Assembly: GCA_963620985.1 (NCBI GenBank)
Contig: CAVFCI010000027.1
Location: 1 to 25,994, forward strand
From: F23-B02 sp963620985
GTDB lineage: Bacteria; Bacillota; Clostridia; Oscillospirales; Oscillospiraceae
Reading direction: 5' to 3'
Length of the DNA: 25,994 nt
Part shown: piece after piece, positions 14,530-22,268 of the stretch
Numbering within the stretch: position 1 is the first letter of the stretch
Layout: the number at the start of each line of letters is the position of its first letter
Program-made: the position numbers and the translations under genes
Notes under the pieces: model-generated
What the model saw: the letters and a program-made list of their open reading frames with translations, nothing else
Told to the model about the DNA's origin: nothing
Databases searched by the model: none

Positions 14530-14558
14530 ATAATATTAAGCAATTGAGGTCAAGGCAA

Positions 14559-15707
14559 ATGACAACGATATACATGATCCGCCACGCCGAAGCGGAGGGA
14601 AACCTCTACCGCATCGTGCAGGGGCAGCACAACAGCTTCATAACGCCGCGGGGACACAGGCAGATAGCCTGCCTCGCGGAGAGATTCAAAAGCGTTCAGC
14701 TCGACGCGCTGTATTCCAGCGACCTGCGCCGCACGGTGACGACGGCGGGCGCGATAACGAAGTACCATGCGCTCGAGATGCAGCTCACGCCGCGCCTGAG
14801 GGAGATAAACCTCGGCGTGTGCGAGGGCATGAGCTTCGGCGATATGTACAGGCTCGACCCCGCGCAGATGTACAATTTCAACAACGACCCCGCGCAGTGG
14901 CGCGCACCTCAGGCCGAGACCTTCGCACAGTGCACCGAGCGCATAGTCTCCGCCGTCAGGGACATCGCGGAGGAAAACGTGGGCAGGACCGTCGCCGTGG
15001 TCTCCCACGGCATGGCGATACGCTCGCTGCTGGCGTATATCCTGAAGGTAAAAAGCCGCGATATCCCCAATCTTCCGCACGGGGACAACACCGCCGTGAG
15101 CAAGCTCATTTACGACGGAGGGGAGTTCTCCGTCGAGTATTACAACGACAACTCCCACCTGCCGCCGGAGCTTTCGACCTTTGCGCGGCAGAGCTGGTGG
15201 AAGAAGGAGACCGGCGGGGAGGACCCGAACAATCTCTACTACGAGCCGCTCGACCCGAACCGCGAGCCGGAGCTTTACACGGAGCTCTACGCCGCCTCGT
15301 GGAAAGCCGTGCACGGCGGCCTCAGCGGCTTCTGCCCCGATACCTACCTCGCCTCGGCAAAGCGCCACTTTGCCGCCGACGGGCGGGCGATACTGAAGGC
15401 CTTCCGCGCCGACGGCGAGCTCGCCGGTGTTGTCGAAACAGACCCCGAGCGCTCAAAGGCGGCGCTCGTCGGCTGGGTGAGCCTTGTGTATATAAAGGAG
15501 CACCTGCGCGGTATGGGGCTGGGCACGCAGCTCATGGGACGTGCGATAACCAACTACGAGATGCTCGGCAGGGAGAAGCTGCGGCTGCACGTCTCCTCGG
15601 AAAACCCGACGGCGATAAAATTTTACGAGGGGCTCGGCTTTGCCGTGCTCGGCAGCGAGCCGGGAGCGGACGCGCCGCTGTACCTCATGGAAAAGAGATT
15701 TGAATAA
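14559..15707 (+). CDS. Fusion: histidine phosphatase + GNAT acetyltransferase
   Basis: A 382-residue protein with two enzyme domains. Residues about 1-195 form a histidine phosphatase (phosphoglycerate-mutase-like). The phosphorylated histidine is in I-R-H-A-E-A-E-G-N (about 8-9), S-S-D-L-R-R-T follows near 50, and the second catalytic histidine is in V-S-H-G (about 150). Residues about 225-382 form a GNAT N-acetyltransferase, with the acetyl-CoA loop L-R-G-M-G-L-G-T near 316 and N-P-T-A-I-K-F-Y-E-G-L-G-F near the end. The ATG at 14559 has GAGGT upstream; a TTG further up lacks a site. It is the first gene of a seven-gene operon, 2 bases ahead of a phosphatase. Substrates are unknown. Confidence 0.88.
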   Translation: MTTIYMIRHAEAEGNLYRIVQGQHNSFITPRGHRQIACLAERFKSVQLDALYSSDLRRTVTTAGAITKYHALEMQLTPRLREINLGVCEGMSFGDMYRLDPAQMYNFNNDPAQWRAPQAETFAQCTERIVSAVRDIAEENVGRTVAVVSHGMAIRSLLAYILKVKSRDIPNLPHGDNTAVSKLIYDGGEFSVEYYNDNSHLPPELSTFARQSWWKKETGGEDPNNLYYEPLDPNREPELYTELYAASWKAVHGGLSGFCPDTYLASAKRHFAADGRAILKAFRADGELAGVVETDPERSKAALVGWVSLVYIKEHLRGMGLGTQLMGRAITNYEMLGREKLRLHVSSENPTAIKFYEGLGFAVLGSEPGADAPLYLMEKRFE

Positions 15708-15709
15708 CA

Positions 15710-16810
15710 ATGTCAATGTGGAACGTTAACGCCCGCGTGGAAAGGCTCGACACGCAGGGGCGGCGCATCGTCGTGATCTCCGATATACACGCGAACATGC
15801 CCTATTTCAGGGGGCTTCTCGAAAAAATAAATTTCTCCGATGACGACGAGCTCATCATAGACGGCGATTTCCTCGAAAAGGGCGGGCAGAGCCTCGAAAC
15901 GCTGCGCTTTATAATGGAGCTCTCGGCGCGGGGCAACTGCCGCGCCGTCTGCGGCAACTGCGACACCTGGAGCGATATCATCTCCGCCGAGCGGCGCTAC
16001 TGGGATACGCGCATGCTGCACTATCTGCTCGAAAAGCGCGGCGGCCTTGTCTGGGATATGCTCACGCAGATGGGCGTTGAGATAGACCCCGGGCTCGACT
16101 TTCCGAGCCTCATCCCCGAGCTTGCCTCACGCTTTGAGGCCGAGTGGAGCTTTTTGAGCTCGCTTCCGCACGTCATCGAAACGCCGCACTATGATTTTGT
16201 GCACGGCGGAATAAGGCCGGATCGCCCCATAGAGCGGCAGCTCGGCGGCGACTGCATGAAATTTGACGCATTTATGGACTGCGGCTACACTTTCGATAAG
16301 TGGGTCATCGTCGGGCACTGGCCGGTCATGCTGTACCTGCCCGACCGCGTCTGCGCAAACCCGATAATCGACCGGCAGCACCGCGTCATCTCCATCGACG
16401 GCGGCTGCTCTCTCAAGGACGACGGGCAGCTCAACGCCCTGATGATCCCCTGCGAGGGCAGCGAGGACTTCTCCTTTGAGTCCTACGACCCCTTCCCCGT
16501 GCGCAGGGTAAGATCCGCGCAGCGCGGCAGCGAAAAGAGCTATTACATCCGCTGGGGCGACAATGACGTGCAGGTGCTGCGCCGCGGAGAGGAGTTTTCC
16601 CTCGTGCGCCACATCCGCACGGGCTACGAGATGGAGATACTTACAAAGTACCTTTACTCCGACGGGGAGTTCTGCAAATGCAACGATTCGACCGACCTTG
16701 TGCTGGAGCTTGAAGCAGGCGACGAGGTCAGCGTCGTGGAGGAGACCTCGCGCGGCTGCCTTGTAAAGCACAAGGGCACGTCGGGCTGGTATTGGGGAGA
16801 GCTTATATGA
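15710..16810 (+). CDS. Calcineurin-like metallophosphatase with C-terminal SH3-like region
   Basis: A 366-residue metallophosphoesterase. The two-metal site motifs appear in order: S-D-I-H-A-N (about 24), D-G-D-F-L-E-K-G (about 50), G-N-C-D (about 82), V-H-G-G (about 165) and V-G-H-W-P-V (about 202). G-N-C-D with cysteine is normal in YfcE-type enzymes, while F-V-H-G-G is like PPP phosphatases. The last ~45 residues (L-E-L-E-A-G-D-E-V-S-V-V to G-W-Y-W-G-E-L) look like a bacterial SH3 fold, usually a peptide or cell-wall binding module, but there is no signal peptide. It follows the phosphatase-acetyltransferase gene by 2 bases and overlaps the next gene by 4, so it is tightly coupled. Substrate unknown. 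Confidence 0.85.
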   Translation: MSMWNVNARVERLDTQGRRIVVISDIHANMPYFRGLLEKINFSDDDELIIDGDFLEKGGQSLETLRFIMELSARGNCRAVCGNCDTWSDIISAERRYWDTRMLHYLLEKRGGLVWDMLTQMGVEIDPGLDFPSLIPELASRFEAEWSFLSSLPHVIETPHYDFVHGGIRPDRPIERQLGGDCMKFDAFMDCGYTFDKWVIVGHWPVMLYLPDRVCANPIIDRQHRVISIDGGCSLKDDGQLNALMIPCEGSEDFSFESYDPFPVRRVRSAQRGSEKSYYIRWGDNDVQVLRRGEEFSLVRHIRTGYEMEILTKYLYSDGEFCKCNDSTDLVLELEAGDEVSVVEETSRGCLVKHKGTSGWYWGELI

Positions 16811-18753
16811 CAGACGATCTTGAATTTTTGCCCGTCTCGCGGGATGAGATGCACGAGCGCGGCTGGTGGTGGTACGATTTTCTGCTCGTCACCGGCGACG
16901 CTTACGTCGATCACCCGAGCTTCGGCACCTCGGTCATAGGCCGCGTTCTCGAGGCCGACGGCTATCGCGTTGCCGTGTGCGCCCAGCCGGACTGGCACTC
17001 GGCGGAGGCCTTCGCCGCCTTCGGCAGGCCGCGCCTCGGCGTTATGATAGGAGCGGGAAACTTAGACTCCATGGTGGCGCACTACACGGCGGCCAAAAAG
17101 CGCCGCAGCGAGGACTTCTACTCGCCCGGCAAAAAGGCCGGACTGCGCCCCGACAGGGCGACGATAGTTTATTCAAACCGCGCCCGCGAGGCCTTCGGCT
17201 CGGAGGTGCCGATCATCATCGGCGGCCTTGAGGCCTCGCTGCGCCGCTTTGCGCACTACGACTACTGGGACGATAAGGTGCGCCGCTCCATCCTCGTCGA
17301 TTCGGGCGCGGATATGCTCATCTACGGCATGGGCGAGACGGCCACGCGGGAGATAGCCCGCAGGCTAAAAAAGAAGATACCCGTTTCCGAGATGCGCGAT
17401 ATACGCGGCACGGGCTTTCTCACGCACGATAAGGCCGGCTGCGCCTTTGAGAGCGTAGCTCTGCCCTCCTTTGCCGATGTGTGCGACAGCAAACGCTTTT
17501 ACGCGGACGCGACGCGCCTTGAATACGCCGAGCACGACCCCGTAAGAGGCCGCGCCCTCATTCAGGAGCACGACGGGAGGTATCTTATAATAAACCCGCC
17601 CGCGATGCCGCTGGAGACAAGGGAGCTCGACCGCGTCGCGGAGCTGCCGTACACCAAGCAGTACCATCCCATGTATGAGCCCCTCGGCGGCGTTCCCGCC
17701 ATCGAGGAGGTCAAGTTCTCGGTCATACACAACCGAGGCTGCTTCGGCGGCTGCAACTTCTGCGCTCTGGCCTTCCATCAGGGCAGAATGGTCACGAGCC
17801 GCAGTCACGAAAGCGTCATACGCGAGGTCACGGCGCTCACGAAGTTCCCCGACTTCAAGGGCTATATAAACGATGTCGGCGGCCCCTCGGCAAACTTCCG
17901 CCACCACTCGTGCAAAAAGCAGGCCAAATGCGGCATGTGCGCAGACCGCCGCTGCCTTGCACCGACGCCCTGCCCCAATCTCGATGCCGACCACTCGGAC
18001 TATCTCGCCCTGCTGCGCAAGCTGCGGCAGATACCGGGCGTAAAAAAGGTCTTTGTGCGCTCCGGCATACGCTACGACTACATGCTCGAGGATAAAAACG
18101 ACGATTTCTTCGCCGAGCTCGTAAAATACCACATCTCCGGCCAGCTCAAGGTCGCGCCCGAGCACTGCATCGACAGCGTCCTCGACTATATGGGCAAGCC
18201 GCACATCGGCGTGTACGAAAAGTTCATGGACAAGTACAAAAAGCTCAACACCCGCTTTTCCAAGGAGCAGTACGTCGTGCCCTATCTCATGTCCTCGCAT
18301 CCGGGCAGCACGCTTGCCGATGCCGTCGCGCTGGCAGAGTACCTGAACAAAATGGGCCGCCAGCCGGAGCAGGTGCAGGACTTTTACCCCACGCCGGGCA
18401 CGGTCTCGACCTGCATGTACTACACGGGCATAGACCCCATGACGATGAAGTCGGTGTACGTTGCAAAGAACTTCCATGAGAAGGCCATGCAGCGCGCACT
18501 TTTGCAGTGGAAGCGCCCCGATAAGCGCAAGCTCGTCATCGAGGCGTTAAAGGAGGCAGGACGCGAGGATCTTATCGGCTGCGGACCGGAGTGCCTCGTG
18601 CGTCCCGACCGCCCGCAGAGAGCCAAGGCTCCCGCAAAGCCCAAGGAGCCGGAAAAGCCGCAGATAAGCAAAAAGGCAGGCTACGCCAAGGGCTGGGCAA
18701 AGCCCAAGTCCAAAAAGACCGCAAAGCCGGCTTCAAAAAAGAAAGGAAGATAA
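16807..18753 (+). CDS. YgiQ-family radical SAM protein
   Basis: A 648-residue protein of the YgiQ family, of normal length. The N-terminal domain (to about 300) resembles B12-binding-like folds seen in related radical SAM proteins. The iron-sulfur motif Cys312-x3-Cys316-x2-Cys319 is intact. A cysteine-rich stretch follows (C-K-K-Q-A-K-C-G-M-C-A-D-R-R-C-L-A-P-T-P-C), a hallmark of the family. The C-terminal tail from about 600 is rich in Lys, Ala and Pro and is probably disordered. The reaction of YgiQ proteins is unknown. The ATG overlaps the preceding stop (ATGA), with GGGGAGAG upstream; an upstream in-frame ATG at 16792 lies inside the previous gene and lacks such a site. Confidence 0.92.
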   Translation: MTDDLEFLPVSRDEMHERGWWWYDFLLVTGDAYVDHPSFGTSVIGRVLEADGYRVAVCAQPDWHSAEAFAAFGRPRLGVMIGAGNLDSMVAHYTAAKKRRSEDFYSPGKKAGLRPDRATIVYSNRAREAFGSEVPIIIGGLEASLRRFAHYDYWDDKVRRSILVDSGADMLIYGMGETATREIARRLKKKIPVSEMRDIRGTGFLTHDKAGCAFESVALPSFADVCDSKRFYADATRLEYAEHDPVRGRALIQEHDGRYLIINPPAMPLETRELDRVAELPYTKQYHPMYEPLGGVPAIEEVKFSVIHNRGCFGGCNFCALAFHQGRMVTSRSHESVIREVTALTKFPDFKGYINDVGGPSANFRHHSCKKQAKCGMCADRRCLAPTPCPNLDADHSDYLALLRKLRQIPGVKKVFVRSGIRYDYMLEDKNDDFFAELVKYHISGQLKVAPEHCIDSVLDYMGKPHIGVYEKFMDKYKKLNTRFSKEQYVVPYLMSSHPGSTLADAVALAEYLNKMGRQPEQVQDFYPTPGTVSTCMYYTGIDPMTMKSVYVAKNFHEKAMQRALLQWKRPDKRKLVIEALKEAGREDLIGCGPECLVRPDRPQRAKAPAKPKEPEKPQISKKAGYAKGWAKPKSKKTAKPASKKKGR

Positions 18754-18756
18754 GCC

Positions 18757-19176
18757 ATGAAGTACAAAAGATTTGACAAGACCATACTTGTGCGCATCGA
18801 CCGCGGCGAGGAGATACTCGACAAGATACGCGAGCTTGCGGAAAAGGAAAGCATAAGGCTCGCCTCCGTCTCCGCTCTGGGCGCAACGAATGACTTCACC
18901 GTCGGCGTTTTCAACACCGCGGAGAAAAAATACTACTCAAACGAGTTCAAGGGCGCGTTCGAGATAGTCTCCCTCACGGGCACGATAAACACAATGGACG
19001 GCGGGTTCTACACGCATATACATATGTCGGCAGCCGGTGAAAACGGCGCGGTCTTCGGCGGTCACCTGAACCGCGCCGTCGTCTCCGCCACCTGCGAAAT
19101 GGTCGTCACGCTCATCGACGGCGAGCTCGACAGATACCACGATGACGACGTGGGACTGAACCTGTTCAAGCTGTGA
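18757..19176 (+). CDS. PPC/DUF296-domain protein
   Basis: A 139-residue single-domain protein of the PPC (plants and prokaryotes conserved, DUF296) type. Typical stretches are L-V-R-I-D-R-G-E-E-I-L near the start, S-A-L-G-A, G-T-I-N and the H-I-H-M...G-G-H-L core. Bacterial members form trimers and keep histidines that may bind a metal; in plants the domain is found with DNA-binding AT-hooks, absent here. The ATG follows the YgiQ stop by 3 bases, and AAAGGAAG in the end of ygiQ is its ribosome site. No function can be assigned beyond the fold. Confidence 0.9.
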   Translation: MKYKRFDKTILVRIDRGEEILDKIRELAEKESIRLASVSALGATNDFTVGVFNTAEKKYYSNEFKGAFEIVSLTGTINTMDGGFYTHIHMSAAGENGAVFGGHLNRAVVSATCEMVVTLIDGELDRYHDDDVGLNLFKL

Positions 19177-19445
19177 TGGAGTATCTTGCCTATTATCTCG
19201 CAGCGGTCAACGTGCTGCTGTGCGCCCTCATGGGCATAGACAAGCTGCTTGCAAAGCTGCAAAAGCGCCGCATCCCCGAAAGGACGCTGTTTCTGTTCGC
19301 CTTCCTCGGCGGCGCTCTCGGCGGTACGCTCGGAATGTATTCGTTCCGGCACAAGACGCTGCACAAGAGCTTTGCCATCGGCTTTCCGCTGCTGGCGCTC
19401 GTGCAGCTTGCCGCCGTCGCTTACCTTATAATTAAATTCGCATAG
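19176..19445 (+). CDS. DUF1294 membrane protein
   Basis: An 89-residue protein of the DUF1294 family. Diagnostic features are M-G-I-D-K after the first membrane segment, R-R-I-P-E, G-G-A-L-G-G-T-L-G-M and the F-R-H-K-T motif. Three to four membrane segments are present. Function is unknown. The ATG overlaps the preceding stop by one base (TGATG); a GTG three bases earlier is also in frame. It lies 17 bases ahead of the YeiH-type gene. Confidence 0.9.
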   Translation: MEYLAYYLAAVNVLLCALMGIDKLLAKLQKRRIPERTLFLFAFLGGALGGTLGMYSFRHKTLHKSFAIGFPLLALVQLAAVAYLIIKFA

Positions 19446-19462
19446 AAAGAAGAACAAACCCC

Positions 19463-20485
19463 ATGAAAGAAAAATTCAAGGGACTGCTGCTGTGTCTTGC
19501 CATCGCGGTCCCTGCATGGCTGCTCGGACGCAAATTTGCCGTCGTGGGCGGTCCCGTTATCTCCATTCTGCTCGGTATGCTCGTCGGTCTGCTTCTGAAA
19601 AACCGCGCCCCCTTCGAGGCGGGGATCAAATTCACCTCAAAAAAGATACTCCAGTGGGCGGTCATACTGCTCGGCTTCGGCCTGAACCTTGCGGTCATAG
19701 GCCGCACGGGCGTGCAGTCGCTGCCGATCATACTGAGCACGATCACGACCTCGCTGCTGATAGCGTTCATCATGTGCAGGGCGCTGAAGATCCCCGCGAA
19801 GATATCCACCCTTGTCGGCGTGGGCTCGTCCATCTGCGGCGGCTCGGCCATCGCAGCGACAGCGCCGGTCATCGACGCGAGCGACGAGGAGGTCGCGCAG
19901 GCGATATCCGTCATATTCTTCTATAACGTCATCGCCGCGCTCATCTTCCCGCTCATGGGCACGCTCATCGGCTTTTCCACCACCTCCGGCGAGGCCTTCG
20001 GCATTTTCGCGGGCACGGCTGTCAACGACACCTCCTCCGTCACCGCCGCCGCCTCGACCTGGGACAGCATGTGGGGGCTCGGCTCGCAGACGCTCGATAA
20101 GGCCGTCACCGTCAAGCTCACGCGCACTCTGGCCATCATCCCCATCACCCTCGTTCTCGCGCTCATACGCTCGAAGAGGTCGGCGGGCGAGACGGGCAAG
20201 AAGGTCAGCATAAAGAGCGTTTTCCCGATGTTCATCCTGTATTTCATCCTCGCCTCGGTCATCACGACCGTCGCGCAGGCGCTGGGCGTTGACGCAAGCG
20301 TGTTCAACCCGCTCAAGGAGCTGAGCAAGTTCATGATAGTCCTCGCCATGGCCGCCATCGGCCTGAACACCAACCCCGTCAAGCTCATAAAGACCGGCGG
20401 CAAGCCCCTGCTGCTCGGCTTCTGCTGCTGGCTGGGCATCACCGGCGTTGCTATCGCAATGCAGCACGCACTCTCGCTTATCTGA
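19463..20485 (+). CDS. YeiH-type (UPF0324) putative sulfate exporter family membrane protein
   Basis: A 340-residue integral membrane protein with about ten segments, normal for the YeiH/UPF0324 family. Recognised stretches are the L-L-G-F-G-L-N-L region, V-G-V-G-S-S-I-C-G-G-S-A-I-A-A-T-A-P-V, F-A-G-T-A-V-N-D-T-S-S-V and L-A-M-A-A-I-G-L-N-T near the end. The family is annotated as putative sulfate or anion exporters, with little direct proof. The ATG has an AAAGAAGAA purine-rich site. No sulfur-metabolism gene is adjacent to support sulfate as substrate. Confidence 0.9.
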   Translation: MKEKFKGLLLCLAIAVPAWLLGRKFAVVGGPVISILLGMLVGLLLKNRAPFEAGIKFTSKKILQWAVILLGFGLNLAVIGRTGVQSLPIILSTITTSLLIAFIMCRALKIPAKISTLVGVGSSICGGSAIAATAPVIDASDEEVAQAISVIFFYNVIAALIFPLMGTLIGFSTTSGEAFGIFAGTAVNDTSSVTAAASTWDSMWGLGSQTLDKAVTVKLTRTLAIIPITLVLALIRSKRSAGETGKKVSIKSVFPMFILYFILASVITTVAQALGVDASVFNPLKELSKFMIVLAMAAIGLNTNPVKLIKTGGKPLLLGFCCWLGITGVAIAMQHALSLI

Positions 20486-20486
20486 T

Positions 20487-21152
20487 ATGACAAAGAGCAA
20501 AACAAATAAGCTGAACGCCTATGCCGCCGCGCCGCTGCTGTGCATCTGTATCATGCACGCGGTCATGTGGCTGGGCACGAAAGCGCTTGCCGATCTTGAC
20601 CGCGCATGGGACGTGACGCTCGGCATCGACGCGCTCATCCCACTCAGGCCGGAGTGGGTCGTCATATACGTCCTGACCTTCCCGTTCTGGCTGCTGGGGC
20701 TTTACATGCTCTCGCGGCAGGACGAGGAGCTGTGCTGCCGCTTTGCCGCGGGCGTTGCTGTCGCCGAGCTCATATGCGGCTTTATCTTCATCGCGTTTCC
20801 CAGCTGCATCCAGCGCCCCGAGATAGCGCAGAGCGGCGGCTTTGCGTGGGCGCTGTCGGTCGTCTACGCCCTCGATACGCCGACCAACTGCTTCCCGTCG
20901 ATGCACTGCCTGCTGTCCTACCTCGTGTTCCGCCAGTCGCTGCGCGCACCCGACGCAAAAACGGGGTACAGGGTGTTCTGCGGCGTGTTCACGCTGCTGG
21001 TGTTCCTGTCAACGCTGCTTGTCAAGCAGCACGTCGTCGCGGACGTGCTCGGCGGCGTGTTTTTCGGCGAGCTCGCGTACCTTTTGGGGCAAAAGCTGCC
21101 GATGTGGAAAATTTTTATTAAAATTAACAAAAAAGTCTTGCATTATTTCTAA
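20487..21152 (+). CDS. PAP2-superfamily membrane phosphatase
   Basis: A 221-residue protein with about six membrane segments. PAP2 motif 2 is P-S-M-H (137-140). Motif 3 is S175...H182-x3-D186 in S-T-L-L-V-K-Q-H-V-V-A-D. The classical first motif (K-x6-R-P) is not evident, as in the divergent PAP2 group related to phosphoinositol-ceramide synthase-like enzymes. A lipid-phosphate phosphatase or phospholipid head-group transferase at the membrane is the likely role. The frame opens earlier inside the YeiH-type gene, but the ATG at 20487, one base after that stop, is the natural coupled start. It is the last gene of the seven-gene operon. Confidence 0.87.
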   Translation: MTKSKTNKLNAYAAAPLLCICIMHAVMWLGTKALADLDRAWDVTLGIDALIPLRPEWVVIYVLTFPFWLLGLYMLSRQDEELCCRFAAGVAVAELICGFIFIAFPSCIQRPEIAQSGGFAWALSVVYALDTPTNCFPSMHCLLSYLVFRQSLRAPDAKTGYRVFCGVFTLLVFLSTLLVKQHVVADVLGGVFFGELAYLLGQKLPMWKIFIKINKKVLHYF

Positions 21153-21166
21153 TGGTATGCTTAAAT
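21138..21166 (+). promoter_or_regulatory. Promoter of the small secreted protein gene
   Basis: TTGCAT (21138-21143), a 17-base spacer and TTAAAT (21161-21166) lie in an AT-rich stretch that begins inside the end of the PAP2 gene. About 55 bases follow to the ATG at 21229, which has a strong TGGAGGT site. Confidence 0.6.
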
Positions 21167-21228
21167 ATATACTATCAAGGGGAAAAAGTATAGACTTAAA
21201 CAAAAAACGCAAAAATGGAGGTAACTAA

Positions 21229-21648
21229 ATGTCCAACACTCTTAAAAAGAATGCTGTTATGATACTGGCTGCGGCTCTCGCGGCTGTCATGCTCTTCGCC
21301 GTCGTATTTGCACCCGTAAGCCTTGCAGACAGCGCCGCGGCGGATAACGGCCTTGCAGCAGCCGTTGAAAAGACTCAGGCGACCGTTGTTGCAAAGCTCG
21401 GCGAGATCAAGGCAAACGTCAGCGAGAAGGTCGGCGGCGACGTTACGAAGCTGGAGACCCTGTGGGCCTACGGCGATAAGGTCGAAAGCGGCGTCGAGAC
21501 CTCTACCGACGATTTCGTCGCAATGCTCGAGGGCATCGGTCAGGCATACGACAGCGGCGACGTTGAGGGTATCCTCAAGACTCCCGAGACCTTCGTCAAC
21601 GGCCTCAAGGGCTACCTCGGCAGCATCAAAAATTCTGTCCAGCCGTAA
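21229..21648 (+). CDS. Small secreted helical protein, unknown family
   Basis: A 139-residue protein that I do not recognise. The N-terminus is a typical signal peptide: lysines at 6-7, a hydrophobic core to about 28, and a likely cleavage after S-L-A (Ala33/Asp34). The mature 106 residues are acidic and almost entirely predicted helix, with no cysteine and no repeats (A-V-E-K-T-Q-A-T-V-V-A-K, then L-E-T-L-W-A-Y-G-D-K). The codons are less GC-rich than those of neighbours, favouring GTT and GCA in places. It has its own AT-rich promoter and a strong ribosome site (TGGAGGT), suggesting high expression. A repeat element begins 7 bases after its stop. Confidence 0.8.
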   Translation: MSNTLKKNAVMILAAALAAVMLFAVVFAPVSLADSAAADNGLAAAVEKTQATVVAKLGEIKANVSEKVGGDVTKLETLWAYGDKVESGVETSTDDFVAMLEGIGQAYDSGDVEGILKTPETFVNGLKGYLGSIKNSVQP

Positions 21649-21655
21649 TTTTACA

Positions 21656-21946
21656 GGCGCTTTGACGCACCTACCTATACGGTAATTGCGGTGTCCCGAC
21701 CGGAAACAATGGCATAAACCGTAACGTTTCGCCTCCCGCGAGTGCGGAGCAAGCTTTGTCAGCACCGAAATCGGCGCACCAAGCCTTCCCCTTACAATTC
21801 GAGGGGAAGGCTTGGTGCGCCGCAGTATTTGGGTTGCTGCAACAAACATTACTCCGCACTTGCGGGAGGCGGCAGAGTTTTTGTTTCATCGGCACTCTCC
21901 GGTCGTGACACCGCAATATGCGTATCCGCAGCTGCCTCAATCCGCC
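21656..21946. repeat. Dispersed repeat, copy 5 (full-length palindromic form)
   Basis: A 291-bp near-palindrome. The ends are GGCGCTTTGA (21656-21665) and TCAATCCGCC (21937-21946). The core AAACCGTAACGTTTCGC, the CTCCCGC(G/A)AGTGCGGAG arm and the CCTTCCCCTTACAATTCGAGGGGAAGG centre (in part, 21785-21811) appear left to right and mirrored back out. It lies between two convergent genes and its right end spells the last codons of the DUF378 gene. Confidence 0.82.
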
Positions 21947-22140
21947 TCCAAAGAGTCGCGGAAGAGCAGGGAGATGCACCACAGCGCCGCGAGAGCCACG
22001 AGCGTGTATATTACGCGGCTCAGGGCGGCGGTCTGTCCGCCGCAGAGCTGCGCGACGAGGTCGAGCTTGAACAGGCCGACGCTGCCCCAGTTGATGCCGC
22101 CGATGATGGTCAGAATAAGCGCGATACGGTCGATTATCAC
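21937..22140 (-). CDS. DUF378 small membrane protein
   Basis: A 67-residue protein with two membrane segments, the usual size for DUF378. The diagnostic G-G-I-N-W-G-S-V-G-L-F stretch and F-K-L-D-L-V-A, followed by R-V-I-Y-T-L-V-A-L-A, are present. Function is unknown; family members are small membrane proteins often found alone. The start is GTG at 22140 with AAAGGAG 10 bases upstream. The last residues (L-E-A-D-stop) are encoded by the end of repeat copy 5. Confidence 0.88.
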   Translation of the reverse strand: MIIDRIALILTIIGGINWGSVGLFKLDLVAQLCGGQTAALSRVIYTLVALAALWCISLLFRDSLEAD

Positions 22141-22233
22141 TTGAAAACACTCCTTTCCCGCTCAGTATTCCCGAATCGGAAGGAATTATTTTCGGAAAAA
22201 TTTCACTTCGACAAAACTGGTGCTTTTTCGCTC

Positions 22234-22262
22234 TTTACAAAGCCGGAAAAGCATTGTATTAT
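22234..22262 (+). promoter_or_regulatory. Promoter of candidate small RNA
   Basis: TTTACA (22234-22239), a 17-base spacer and TATTAT (22257-22262) each match five of six consensus bases. No coding frame with a ribosome site follows before the terminator at 22337-22368. Confidence 0.7.
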
Positions 22263-22268
22263 CTGATC

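Larger units (their letters stand above)
14278..14531. mobile_element. MITE-like element with flanking 19-bp direct repeats
   Basis: An identical 19-bp sequence (ATATAATATAGCATTATAT) lies at 14278-14296 and 14513-14531. Between them is a 216-bp insert (14297-14512) with 14-bp terminal inverted repeats: CAGCGTGTCAAAAA on the left and TTTTTGACAGTCTG on the right, 12 of 14 matching. The insert holds three hairpins: near 14300-14331, at 14348-14377 (arms around GTGAAGC/GCTTCAC) and at about 14434-14459 (CTCGAG arms). It has no coding frame. The direct repeats look like a target-site duplication, although their near-palindromic sequence also allows them to be extended terminal repeats. Confidence 0.65.

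Noticed and set aside
15950..15965. Cysteine in G-N-C-D of the metallophosphatase as a broken active site
   Set aside because: YfcE-type enzymes normally have this variant, so it is not evidence of inactivity.
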